From Acuticoccus sp. MNP-M23 (GTDB taxonomy: Bacteria; Pseudomonadota; Alphaproteobacteria; Rhizobiales; Amorphaceae): 64,000 bases of DNA. Under the pieces are notes generated by a model. It ran no database searches, was not told the DNA's origin, and saw only the letters and a program-made list of their open reading frames with translations. The position numbers and the translations under genes were made by a program. The stretch covers positions 1,846,001 to 1,910,000 of the forward strand of contig NZ_CP133480.1 of assembly GCF_031195445.1 (NCBI RefSeq), in the 5' to 3' direction. Below are positions 45,047 through 55,258 of this stretch, piece after piece (the first letter of the stretch is position 1; each line of letters starts with the position of its first letter).

Positions 45047-48000
45047 ATCGAGTCCGGTCGACGAGCCTCTTCGCCGTGGGCGGGGACGTCTCGGCCCCAT
45101 TCGGCGTCGCGTTCTTCCCGGACGCCCCAAACCCTGCAGGCGACACGCTGACCGTTGACGATGCCGCCGTCCAAGCGGGTTTCTTTGCCATCTGGAGCGG
45201 TAACGCCCCGAGTGACGCTGGCCTCGCGTCCATCGAAACGCGTCTGGACCAGGCGCGCGACGCCGCGACCGTACTTCGCCGCGACACGCTTCACTTCTTC
45301 AGCGCGCCGGATTTTAGCGAACCCGCCGTCATTGCGACCTCCGAAGGAGATTCGAATTTTTTTCTCAAGGATGCGACGCTTGAACTGCGGACTACCAATG
45401 GGGAGATCCTCAAAGGTGCGCATTCCGTCAGCATTGGCAGGTCCCGGATCGCTGCCGAAGGTACCGCCCTCGTCTTGAAACCCATCCCGGGAGCGCAGCA
45501 CCAACTGCGCTTTGGTGACAGCGATCGCCTCCCCGTCGCCCTTTTTTCGATTCCCCTCTCGGGACCGCACGCGGGCGCAGTGATCTGCGACACGGCGGCC
45601 CCACCGCCGCGGGTGTCGCGTAATGGCTTCTCCAACACGTTCACACAGCGAGGTGACTTGGTCGTCGACGACGACGGGGGCAAGTTCTACTCAATCAACC
45701 GAGTAGAGCGCCCCCCAATCGTTTCTGGCGACGCGACGGGCCGATCGGAGCTGTGTTTCTCCGCACGGTTCGACATTCTAGACGCTACCAATCCCGACCG
45801 GACCTGTTTCGAGCCCCGCGCGACCAAAGGGCCGCTGCTATCGGGATTCGCCGGCACCAACGGCCATATCTGGACGCTGACGCCTCGACCCGCCGAGGCG
45901 GATGCCGGTGGAATGCGGCGGGGCACGATGCCGCGCTTCGTCTACGTCCGGCGCCGCACATCCGAGACCATCGATGAAATACCGCGCTACGAGCGGGCGT
46001 TCCTAGCTCTCGAGGGCGACTTCGATGGCGGCCTCGCTCATCCCGTCGAGACAGCGAGCGACGCGACTTCGGAGGACGCCATCGCCGAGTTTCCGTTGGG
46101 GCCGCACGGCCTAGTCGTTGGCGAAGGAGCGCACGAATTCCTGATCGTGGGTCGGAGACCGCACGCCGATACGGCGGCGAAGACACGGCCCGTTGTGATG
46201 TTCCGTCGCGGCGGCGGCTACATAGCGCCATCGACCGACACGACGATCAGCACGAGCGCGCCCACGCTTGAGGCGCGCGACGCCACGACCGACGCGGCCT
46301 CGTGGATTGCCGTCACGGAAGCGCCTGAAGACGCGGTGACGGTGGCGGCAGCGCCTGCTGTATCGGAGCCACGAGACCTCCGCCGGATCGAAGGCGGGAG
46401 CGACGCGGCTGCCGCGGACACGCCCCTACGCCTGTTGCCCGACCCGGTGCTTCTAACCCCAAGGGACGAGGCCGGCCCGTCGCCGGACTTCACCCCCGGT
46501 CCGAACCGCTTCCTTCCGGCCGTGCCGCAGGACGTGCTCGGCAAGCGTGACGGTCGCCGCATCGATTCGGTTGCGGAACGGCTGGCGGTGATCCGGCGCG
46601 AGAGGCTGATCGCACAGCGGCCGCGCGATACCCTCCAGGGCGACACGCTCGCCACCGAGCCCGTGCGCAAGCGAACACCCAACGGCTTCGAGATCGAGGA
46701 GCAGGATGGGCGCATCGTCGCCGTCGTGCTGGGCCGGAGCCGGTCCGTCGACGGTCCCGTCAGTGGCTCCATTTCCCTGCGAGGCCGGGGAGTCGACGGC
46801 AAGCCGCAGCCGCTTGCAAGTCCCTTCGTGGACGCGTTGATCCGCAACGAATTGTTCATCGTTCTTAACGATCACCCCGCGCCGACGATTGCGAGTGGTG
46901 AGTCCGCGGTTCTCCAGGCGGACCTTGAGATCAGCGGATGGAATTTTCGGTTCGACTTCGGAGAACAGTGGGCAAGATACGAGGCGGAGCAGCAGAAACC
47001 GAAGCCGGAAGACCGCCTCAAGATCCAGCTCCCCTTCACTCTCATCAAGGTGTACGAAGGCAAATCCATATCGGAGCTGATCGAGGAGCCGGGACTGTGG
47101 ACGTGGTCACAGCGCCTTCGGGCGAAGGCTTCCGGCGTTGATCCGGTCGCCAACGCTAAGGCGCAAATCAAAACGATGATTGACAGGGCGAAGACGCCCG
47201 GCAGCGATGGCAAGCTCGATCATCTATTCGCCACTTTCCGCCGGGCAGTCGATGATCCCTCATGGACCGGCGTCCTGCTTCTGGAAATGCCGATCGGGCT
47301 TGCCAATCTTCCTGAGCAGGTGTCCGGGTTGGCCAGCGGCATGGACACAAGCCGCCTCTTCGCCCATCACCTCGGAATCCCGATTCGTCGTCTTGGCAAG
47401 GCCGAAGACGAGCCGAACATGTTGTTCGCCGCAATCGAGTATGCGTCTACCGCAAGTGAGAAGCCGCAATACGACGAAAAGCTTGTCGCGGAGCCCTTCT
47501 CCGGCGGTCGCGAGCCTGCGGCGAATGGGGCGGACGACGCGTTCGCGATTCGCGTCGAAAGCCTGCGCGTCGGGTTCTCCAATGGCGCGTTGCAATCGTT
47601 CGAGTGCGATCTCAGGCTGAAGATCGGAAATTTCTTTCATGATACTGACATCAACGTCTTCGAGGTCGACAAGACCCAAGGGGAACTAGCTGTACAGGAG
47701 ATAGCACTTAAGGGGCGCTTCACGCGGAGACGAGAAGGGGCAGATACATACGAGAGTTACGACTTCTTTTCCGATACTATCTTCAAGCTGAAGACGAACC
47801 GGCTTCCGCTCGTTTCCGGAGCGACGTTGCGACGGATCGGCTATGTAACGACCGTAAGTCAGGTTGATAACGTGCGAAGCGTCGCCTCGCGCTTCGACAT
47901 CGACGGTGACCTTACATTCAAGGCCGTAAACTCGGTTGATTTCATCGACCTTGATTCGCTGGCATTCCGAAACCTCGGAATTGATCTGAGCTTCAAAGTT

Positions 48001-51000
48001 CCCGACACCGGCCGGGTTGGCCGGCCCAAGTTCCGCTTCTCACCCGGGGGCCTGCTTCTCGATTTCGATACCGCTAAATTGAAAGAGGGCGCACTCGGGA
48101 TCCTGGGGTCATTCCCCTTGAAGTTCTCTGGTCTCGGCTGGCTGGAAGACGGCGTTACGCTCCCGCAACTCGGCTTCTTTCAGCTCGGCGGCATCGGTAC
48201 TGCCGGCCGCGGCGCCTCGAGGTTCGTGTTGAACTTCGACCTCGACCTTGGCGCACTCGGGCATCTGGCCTCCACACTAGAAGCCCTCAAGATGAAGCTC
48301 GCCATCGGCTTCGGCATCGACAGCGGGAACAGCGGGGTCTGGGATTTCGGCTTTACGTTCGAAGGTTCGGGCGGACGCGGCCTCGACATCGGCCTCCAAG
48401 GCATTCTGAAACTGACTTGCGAAGCCTACGAGCTCAGGGAATTCAACAAGGACGGACAGACTTTCTGGGGCTTCGTTGGCGTCAACGCAAAGCTAATCGT
48501 GCTTGGCGAAGAACTGCCACCCGAAGGAACGACCGCCAACCTTTTTCTGTTCGTGGATCCGGGTAACCTCAGAGGCGCGCAGGATGTCGGATGGTTCCTT
48601 GGCGCGAGCGGTGGCGAGTTTGGCGTGGTCGAACTCGATGTCCTCGCCCTTGGCCAACGCGTCGATCCGCTCCCCGGACTCGGCGCTGTTGCCAGCACGC
48701 GCGACGCGCTCGCCAGCTTGAAGGACCTCAGCGCAAACGATCCTGAAAAAATCATCGAGTTGTTCAACGAGAACAAGATTGTCTTTGACAAAAATCGCGG
48801 ATGGAGTATCGCGTTTAAGGGGACGATCTACAAGCTTGTCGAGCTTGGCTTCGTCATGAGAGACCCGGATCTAGCTGGGATCTTGTTCGACCTAAAGCTG
48901 CAGGAGGGGTCGGACGAAACGCTTTTTTCGATTGATATCCTGTACCGCAAGCTGACCGACGAGCTCGGCGTCTACGCTACTCTGATAACGCCTCCGCCAG
49001 CGCTGCGGCATATCGAAATGGGAGCGGTATCGATCACCTTGCCCTCGATCGGGCTTGAGATCTTCACCGATGGCGGCTTTACGATCGATCTCGGCTTCCC
49101 CGCTGGCAAGGATTTCTCCCGCTCCTTTGCGCTTAGCATACTGCCCTTCACCGGTGCCGGGGGATTTTACTTCCGGCGCGTCTCTGGTCCGGCGGCACGC
49201 TTTCTGCCGCGCCAGCTGCGGTACGACGCACCGGGCGGTCAAATATTGGAGGCCGAACCGATAGATCTGCGCTACGATCCGATCACCGAAGCCGAAGTGG
49301 CCTTCCGCGTCGGGATCGGCAAGGACTACAACTCCGGCCCACTCCGCGCAGGATTGTCGCTGACGGTCTACGCCTTTCTCGGCGGCGGCTTCGGCACACT
49401 CTTCAGCAGCGACCCCTTGACATTCCGCACGGGTGCGGCGCGGCGTTACATCGTCGTTGCCGGTGCCGTCGGCGTGATGGGCGAAGTCTACGGCTATGTC
49501 GACTTCGGCATCGTGCGTGCCGGCGTCTCGATACAGCTGTGGGTCGAGGTCGGCTTCCGATTGGAAACCGACCGTGCGACTCGCCTTCACTACGAGGTCG
49601 GCGTCCGGGTTCGTATCGTGATCGTGGTCGCCCGCATCAAGATCTTCGGCAAGCGGATTGAAATCAAGGCTTCCTTCGCCTTCGACACAACGCTGCGCTT
49701 CACCACGATGTTCGGTCGCTCCAACGACACCTACTACATCCGCTCGGATCAGTCTGCGTTCAGCGATGCGGCACAGATCGCCGGAGATGTCGACTGGACG
49801 CGCATTCCCCAACCGGCAGATTGGCTGCCGAACGGCGAGAAGCTGGCGATCGAGCTCATCTTGCAGCCCGACGTCACGCTGGCGGAATCACAAGGCGAAT
49901 TTCACGCGCATGCCGTCATGATGCTTGCGGCGGTGCTTCCAAGGGTAAACGAGAACGTCTCGCCGATCGAGCGGCTGGTTCAGGGGATGACCCTCTGGGC
50001 GCTGAAGGCGGGCTTTGGAGGCGCCGACGCCACGACGGCCGAGGAGCTGACGGCGTTCGCGGAGTCCCTTGCGGGCGACGGCCTGGCCGCAGTGAAGGCG
50101 CGCCGGACCCGCTTGCCCGGGTTCGCGCAGCTCACGAGGTTCCTCGCAACCAACTTCGCGGCGACGCTCCGCCGGCCCGAGGACGACCCGGCTTCCGGCG
50201 ATAGCGCGCCGGACGCTGCTCCGATGCCGTTCCCGCCGGGCCTGACGCTGAAGATCACGCGCGGCGGAACGGCGGAGGCCGAGCCGTACGATCCGTCAGC
50301 GTTCACCTTTGTCGATGACGACTATCGCGATGAGCTGGATGCCGCCTTCCGACGCTTTCAGCTTGCTCAGGGCGAGGACGACGAAGACGTCGCCCTCGAC
50401 ATGCTGGGCGACGGGCCGATCTCGCTGTGCGAGGCGCTGTTCGAAGAGTGGGCCGGGATGCTCATCCGTTCCGGCGTAGCTTGGCTGGCACACCGGGCCG
50501 ACGAGTTGGCCCCGGAAGGTTCCGTCCGGTTGCAGCCCCTCCTTGACGCCCTCGTCGTCCGCGGCGAGAGCGACCGTCTTCGCAGCCCGGCTGCCGAGAT
50601 CGCCGCCGTCACCGGGCGGTTCATGCTATACGGCCACCGCGCGCCCCAGCCAGGTTCGCCCGTCGGGCCTCTTCCGCCGCAGCTGCCTGCGCCCGACCGC
50701 GCGGACGACGCCACAACGCGTCCCGACGTGCGCTTCCACCAGCCGCTTTTCCTGCTTGCCGGTCTCCAGCTCCCCCTCTCGGGTATAGCGGCGCTGGCGC
50801 CGGTGGGCGGTGACGTCGGCGGCTGGCTGACCGTGCCGCCTGACCACGCCACGGATGTCGACGCGACCCTGGTCGAGGCGTATGTCGCCGCCGCTGCCGA
50901 CGCGACGATCAAGGCCGTGCTCGAGGACGGCCCGCTTTATGTGGAGCGTCCCCGCTATGTCGCTGTTGCCTCCTACGAGCAGGCCTCGCGCCTGGCCGAC

Positions 51001-54000
51001 GCCGACGTGTCCCCCGCGCCGAGGCTCTGGCGGTTCGGCGCGGAGGCGTTGGAGGTGCTCGACGGGGGGCGCGGCGCGGGCGACCCGCCGGGCCTGTTCC
51101 TGGCCGACCCGATGGACGCCGCCAAGCGAAGCTTCGAGAAGGTCGCGGGCGCGCTGTCGTCGGACCTGGCACCCGCAATCGTCGTCGACGTCGAGATCCG
51201 TCAGCTCGATCCGATCGCACCGAACGCCTTCGAGATCGGGGCCCTGCCCGAGGCGCTTCGCGTGCTGCTGGACCCCTTCGCCGAGGGCGCGGCGGGAGAT
51301 GCGGACCGCCCCGGGCTGACGGGCTTGCGTCTCTACAAGCGAGACACGGAGGGCGCGAGCCTGCTGCCGATCGGCGGCGATACCGGGCTCGCGACGCTGA
51401 TCCAGACGAACCTTTCGGTTGAACCGAAGCCGTTGGACGCCGCGGATGTTCTGGACGCCCAGGCTGACGATGACCCGGTGCCCGCGATGGCACAGAACGA
51501 CAGGCCGCTCGATTTCCTGCGCTTGCTGCGCCGGGCTGCGACCGTCAACACCGGCGGCTACTACATTGCGTATCCCGGTGCGTCGGAGGAGCTGGACGAG
51601 TTATTCGAGCGTGGTGACGAACCGACCTTCGAAGAGGGGACGCGGATCGCACAGGTGCACGTGGTGGCGACGCTCGATCCGACCCACGCGCGCGCCCTGT
51701 TCTACGCCAATGCACTGCGCAGCGCGTTCGGGGCGGCGGAGGAACCGAGTGAGACGTCCATTCTCGCGTTCGGCGCCGGACCGACGCGCGAGCCACTGCA
51801 CGAGCCCGGAGTTCTGCCGATCAAGGTGCGGCGCCCGATCGCGCCCGACATTGACGATACGGCCGATGCGCTCGGCAAGGAAATGGCGGAGGAGCTCGCA
51901 GCGCGTTTTTCGATGCTGGCGGTCGAGGTGGTGGTTCGCAACGCCGCCGGCGCGGAGATCGGCCGACAGCACGCGGACCAGGCCATCGCCTTCGGCCCGG
52001 ACTTGCCCGAGACCGGTCCGACATTCGACGATCTGGCCGAGGATGACGACCTCGTGTACCGCGCGCCGATCCCGGTCACCCGGATCGCCGGCGTCTCCAA
52101 CCCCTATGGCCTCGTGGGCGGCGGCACGATCTCACTCCGAGGTCTCTGGCGCGACATCTACGGCAACGCCTGGAAGGATGATGCCTTTTCCGAGATCAAG
52201 CGCACCATGCGCTACTCCGATCGTCTCGTCGGACTGGGCGACGTGCCGTTCATCTCCGTGGCCTTCTGGCCAGATGAAAAAACGCGCCGCCTGAAGCTCG
52301 GCGCCGTTGCCACTTTCGACGCTTTGCTGAGCCTCGACGGCAGAACGGGCGAAACGTCAGCGCCGGACGACGCTTGGCTGGCGTCGCGGCGCACCGAGCT
52401 GCGCCGCGCCGCGGCGTCTGTGACACGGGCAGCCGACCAGCTCGATGACGCCAACGTGACGCTGACATTTGTGTGCTCCCTGGCCACGCCAGAAGACGCG
52501 CCCGACGAGGCGGGAGTCGGCGTCGAAAAGCTGGCGTTCGTGAAGGTGCTGCGACGCGCGGCCGAGGTACTGGGCGATCTGAGCGCTGCGCATCCCGACG
52601 GGACAACACGGTCCGGCATAAAGCGAATGATCCGCCAGGCGGTGGAGCCGAACGCCGCAGCCCTTCAACACATCGAGGACATCGACCTGCCGCCGGTTCG
52701 CACCAACGTGTTCGTCGAGTTCGAGGCGATGCTTCGGACGGCGCGCGATTCGCCGACGGAACGGCCAGACCTCTACCCTGAGCATGAGGAGACGCCGACG
52801 GAGGTGTTCATCGCCGAGAATCGGATCGCCCCGAACCTTGAACGTCCGGGCACCGGAGCCGAGAAGGGCATGACGCCTTTCGCTCTGGGATCGGGCGATA
52901 TGGCGGAGTTCCTGTGGGCGCTTGCTGCCGTCACGCCCGATCATCTCATCGCCATTGGTCACGGATCCACGCCGGGGCTCACGGAGAAGGCGATCTGGCT
53001 GGTCGCGCGAGACCCCGTCGACACGAAGCTTGGCGGGGAAGTCTATGCGGAAACGCCGATCTCGCTCGCGATCCCGCCGCTCGCGACGGCCGCCCGCAGC
53101 TATGTCTTCGGCGAGGAGAACCCGCTGGAGGTCTTTGTCGGTGGACCGACGGCGGAGGCGCAAACGCGCAACTTTCGTGACGTCGATGCCGACCACTATG
53201 GTCGCCTGGCGCTTTCGCTCATCGAGAGGCTGCTGGAACCGCGGATCGCGGCCGGCTTCGCAGGCACGGCCGTGGATCGGGCCGAACTGCGCGCTGCTCT
53301 CGACGGGCTGCTGGCCGCGAAGGAAGGGCTTGCGAACGAGTTCGCCGTGCGCGCCTCAGTGGTCCTGCAGGATCAGACCGCGGCGTACGACGGCCTCACT
53401 TCCGAGCGCCGAGAGGAGGTCGTGAACCGGCTCGCCGATCGGTTCAAGCGCGACCTGCGGACGGTCTACACACTGGAGAGCGCGCTGCTCTACCCCGATC
53501 CCGACACCGCGTCGCAGCTCGACGCCCATCCCGTGGCCCACGGCGTGGTGCACCGCGTCGGGCCCGAGGCCGTTACGCTCAGCGCATACAATCTGCCCTT
53601 CGCGGGACGCGGGGAGGCGACGGCGCGGGATCTCCTGGTCCTGTGCGAGGTGAACCCGAAGTTCGACGGCGCTCATCAAGCGTCGTACGCGCTGCCGAAC
53701 CGCTTCGAGATCACGCATCTGCAGCGTCTCGCGCGGCCGAGCAGGGCCGACCGGCGCGATCGCTACCGCCCGACGGCGTGGCTACGGCTGGTGAGCGACA
53801 CCGCCGCCCTCGCCATCACGCTGCCCACCGATGGCTTCATACCCGCGCCCGACCGCGGCCTCCCCCCGAAGCCGATCATCGACGCGGAGGGCTACACGGT
53901 CGGGGCTCTGGACGACACCGAGTCGCTGTCGAAACGCATCGACGCCACTCGGGCCTGGACATCGTGGCGCGAGATCGTCTGGACCTCGGAGAACGAAAAC

Positions 54001-55107
54001 GACCGCCTGAAGACGGTCGTGATCTACGGGGCGCGGGAGCTGGAGGGCGATGCCGCGGACGTGATCGACGAGCCGCTGGACATGCGCCTGGTCCGCTTCG
54101 TTCTGGAGACCGATATCGTTTTGGAGGCGGCTGGCCGCGGCAACTTCGACGCGTTCAAGTACGCTGGCGCACGAGCCAGAAGCCTGTTCGATCGTGCGCC
54201 GTCGGACGTTGCGGCGACAAGCGACACGCTGGAAGCACCATCAGCCGGGCGCGACGAGGCAACCTTCAGCGAACCTGCCAACCCGCCCTTCGGCGTGCCG
54301 CACGTCAGGGCCGAGGACGTCAGTCTCACGCAGGCCGACCTCATCGCCTATGCTCACCCGAATGCTTTCCTTGGACTCGCCGACCGTGAGCCGGCGGAGG
54401 TGACGTCCAACGGCGAGCAGCCATTCGGCGACGGGCCCGGCGCCGGCGGCGGAAAGAGGCGGCGCATCGAGATGCGCGGTCTCGACATCATCCGCCACGC
54501 CAACGCGGAGACCGAACTTACCCAGACACGCAATACCCACATCAAGGGGCGACCGTTGCAGGAGCTCTTCATTTACCGCCTGCCGATCATCGCGTCCGGC
54601 GAGAAGGTCTCGCCGGTGCTCGATCGCCTGGTGGAGATCCATGTCGGTGCTTTCGACCCTGACGATGAGGCGTCGGCGCGGACAGCGATCGCCGCCCTTC
54701 TCCAGGCATTGCTGGCGGTCGACGCGGAGGCTTCCCCGCCAACGCCGGCCCCCGGCTACGTGCTCGATGTGGTGGTGGAGTACGAAAGCGGGCTGTTTGC
54801 CACGCCAGCACCGCGGGATGCCGGTCCTGACGGCGCGGCTCCCGACGGACTGCTCGACCGCGGCGGTCCGATCATCTCCATCCGCGTCGAGATCGACGGC
54901 ACGCGCCTCGAGAACGCGGCCAACGCAATTGCCGAGGATGTCAGCCGATGGTTCCGCACCGAAAAGCCGGGTCGGCGTGGGGGCCTACCGATTGGCGCCG
55001 TCATCGTCGATGCGCGCCTCTTCGTGTCCCAGGGGCCCGAGGCAGGGCGCCGCATCCTGCGGCTGCGGCGCTGCCGGTTCGACTTTAATAAGCGAGGAGA
55101 AATGTAG
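45034..55107 (+). CDS. Giant protein of 3357 residues, unknown function
   Basis: An uninterrupted frame of 10,074 nt. No signal peptide is visible (MVQLNRVRSTSLFAVGGDVS). Residues about 1-650 are beta-rich with no recognised motif. Residues about 950-1560 alternate hydrophobic and Gly-rich strands (for example FRFSPGGLLLDFDTAKL, FVLNFDLDLGALGHLASTL, ILPFTGAGGFYFRRVSGPA), suggesting a long beta-solenoid or barrel-like body. From about 1600 onwards it is a mixed acidic alpha/beta sequence, including a Pro/Ala/Asp-rich middle. I recall large DUF6603-type proteins with similar DFSRSF...GGFYF wording, but cannot verify this. It is coupled to the OmpA-domain gene (13-bp overlap). It could be a secreted or surface filament, toxin or scaffold; none is proven. 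Confidence 0.85.
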   Translation: MVQLNRVRSTSLFAVGGDVSAPFGVAFFPDAPNPAGDTLTVDDAAVQAGFFAIWSGNAPSDAGLASIETRLDQARDAATVLRRDTLHFFSAPDFSEPAVIATSEGDSNFFLKDATLELRTTNGEILKGAHSVSIGRSRIAAEGTALVLKPIPGAQHQLRFGDSDRLPVALFSIPLSGPHAGAVICDTAAPPPRVSRNGFSNTFTQRGDLVVDDDGGKFYSINRVERPPIVSGDATGRSELCFSARFDILDATNPDRTCFEPRATKGPLLSGFAGTNGHIWTLTPRPAEADAGGMRRGTMPRFVYVRRRTSETIDEIPRYERAFLALEGDFDGGLAHPVETASDATSEDAIAEFPLGPHGLVVGEGAHEFLIVGRRPHADTAAKTRPVVMFRRGGGYIAPSTDTTISTSAPTLEARDATTDAASWIAVTEAPEDAVTVAAAPAVSEPRDLRRIEGGSDAAAADTPLRLLPDPVLLTPRDEAGPSPDFTPGPNRFLPAVPQDVLGKRDGRRIDSVAERLAVIRRERLIAQRPRDTLQGDTLATEPVRKRTPNGFEIEEQDGRIVAVVLGRSRSVDGPVSGSISLRGRGVDGKPQPLASPFVDALIRNELFIVLNDHPAPTIASGESAVLQADLEISGWNFRFDFGEQWARYEAEQQKPKPEDRLKIQLPFTLIKVYEGKSISELIEEPGLWTWSQRLRAKASGVDPVANAKAQIKTMIDRAKTPGSDGKLDHLFATFRRAVDDPSWTGVLLLEMPIGLANLPEQVSGLASGMDTSRLFAHHLGIPIRRLGKAEDEPNMLFAAIEYASTASEKPQYDEKLVAEPFSGGREPAANGADDAFAIRVESLRVGFSNGALQSFECDLRLKIGNFFHDTDINVFEVDKTQGELAVQEIALKGRFTRRREGADTYESYDFFSDTIFKLKTNRLPLVSGATLRRIGYVTTVSQVDNVRSVASRFDIDGDLTFKAVNSVDFIDLDSLAFRNLGIDLSFKVPDTGRVGRPKFRFSPGGLLLDFDTAKLKEGALGILGSFPLKFSGLGWLEDGVTLPQLGFFQLGGIGTAGRGASRFVLNFDLDLGALGHLASTLEALKMKLAIGFGIDSGNSGVWDFGFTFEGSGGRGLDIGLQGILKLTCEAYELREFNKDGQTFWGFVGVNAKLIVLGEELPPEGTTANLFLFVDPGNLRGAQDVGWFLGASGGEFGVVELDVLALGQRVDPLPGLGAVASTRDALASLKDLSANDPEKIIELFNENKIVFDKNRGWSIAFKGTIYKLVELGFVMRDPDLAGILFDLKLQEGSDETLFSIDILYRKLTDELGVYATLITPPPALRHIEMGAVSITLPSIGLEIFTDGGFTIDLGFPAGKDFSRSFALSILPFTGAGGFYFRRVSGPAARFLPRQLRYDAPGGQILEAEPIDLRYDPITEAEVAFRVGIGKDYNSGPLRAGLSLTVYAFLGGGFGTLFSSDPLTFRTGAARRYIVVAGAVGVMGEVYGYVDFGIVRAGVSIQLWVEVGFRLETDRATRLHYEVGVRVRIVIVVARIKIFGKRIEIKASFAFDTTLRFTTMFGRSNDTYYIRSDQSAFSDAAQIAGDVDWTRIPQPADWLPNGEKLAIELILQPDVTLAESQGEFHAHAVMMLAAVLPRVNENVSPIERLVQGMTLWALKAGFGGADATTAEELTAFAESLAGDGLAAVKARRTRLPGFAQLTRFLATNFAATLRRPEDDPASGDSAPDAAPMPFPPGLTLKITRGGTAEAEPYDPSAFTFVDDDYRDELDAAFRRFQLAQGEDDEDVALDMLGDGPISLCEALFEEWAGMLIRSGVAWLAHRADELAPEGSVRLQPLLDALVVRGESDRLRSPAAEIAAVTGRFMLYGHRAPQPGSPVGPLPPQLPAPDRADDATTRPDVRFHQPLFLLAGLQLPLSGIAALAPVGGDVGGWLTVPPDHATDVDATLVEAYVAAAADATIKAVLEDGPLYVERPRYVAVASYEQASRLADADVSPAPRLWRFGAEALEVLDGGRGAGDPPGLFLADPMDAAKRSFEKVAGALSSDLAPAIVVDVEIRQLDPIAPNAFEIGALPEALRVLLDPFAEGAAGDADRPGLTGLRLYKRDTEGASLLPIGGDTGLATLIQTNLSVEPKPLDAADVLDAQADDDPVPAMAQNDRPLDFLRLLRRAATVNTGGYYIAYPGASEELDELFERGDEPTFEEGTRIAQVHVVATLDPTHARALFYANALRSAFGAAEEPSETSILAFGAGPTREPLHEPGVLPIKVRRPIAPDIDDTADALGKEMAEELAARFSMLAVEVVVRNAAGAEIGRQHADQAIAFGPDLPETGPTFDDLAEDDDLVYRAPIPVTRIAGVSNPYGLVGGGTISLRGLWRDIYGNAWKDDAFSEIKRTMRYSDRLVGLGDVPFISVAFWPDEKTRRLKLGAVATFDALLSLDGRTGETSAPDDAWLASRRTELRRAAASVTRAADQLDDANVTLTFVCSLATPEDAPDEAGVGVEKLAFVKVLRRAAEVLGDLSAAHPDGTTRSGIKRMIRQAVEPNAAALQHIEDIDLPPVRTNVFVEFEAMLRTARDSPTERPDLYPEHEETPTEVFIAENRIAPNLERPGTGAEKGMTPFALGSGDMAEFLWALAAVTPDHLIAIGHGSTPGLTEKAIWLVARDPVDTKLGGEVYAETPISLAIPPLATAARSYVFGEENPLEVFVGGPTAEAQTRNFRDVDADHYGRLALSLIERLLEPRIAAGFAGTAVDRAELRAALDGLLAAKEGLANEFAVRASVVLQDQTAAYDGLTSERREEVVNRLADRFKRDLRTVYTLESALLYPDPDTASQLDAHPVAHGVVHRVGPEAVTLSAYNLPFAGRGEATARDLLVLCEVNPKFDGAHQASYALPNRFEITHLQRLARPSRADRRDRYRPTAWLRLVSDTAALAITLPTDGFIPAPDRGLPPKPIIDAEGYTVGALDDTESLSKRIDATRAWTSWREIVWTSENENDRLKTVVIYGARELEGDAADVIDEPLDMRLVRFVLETDIVLEAAGRGNFDAFKYAGARARSLFDRAPSDVAATSDTLEAPSAGRDEATFSEPANPPFGVPHVRAEDVSLTQADLIAYAHPNAFLGLADREPAEVTSNGEQPFGDGPGAGGGKRRRIEMRGLDIIRHANAETELTQTRNTHIKGRPLQELFIYRLPIIASGEKVSPVLDRLVEIHVGAFDPDDEASARTAIAALLQALLAVDAEASPPTPAPGYVLDVVVEYESGLFATPAPRDAGPDGAAPDGLLDRGGPIISIRVEIDGTRLENAANAIAEDVSRWFRTEKPGRRGGLPIGAVIVDARLFVSQGPEAGRRILRLRRCRFDFNKRGEM

Positions 55108-55204
55108 CGCGGGCTTGGCCTACCCGGAGACGGAGATACTGATCTGGAGCGGTACCCGCTTACGGTGGATCTTTGCGGGGTTCTCGAATGGGCGGAAGTC
55201 ACAC

Positions 55205-55233
55205 TTGCGCGGGACCTCCGGCGGCGATTTAAT
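55205..55233 (+). promoter_or_regulatory. Candidate promoter for the M35 protease gene
   Basis: TTGCGC (55205-55210) and TTTAAT (55228-55233) are separated by 17 bp, a good sigma-70-type match, within the 151-bp gap after the giant gene. A GGAGG ribosome-binding site (55250-55254) follows. It suggests the protease pair can be expressed separately from the rest of the cassette. Confidence 0.35.
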
Positions 55234-55258
55234 ATCCGAAGACCGTACTGGAGGCATG

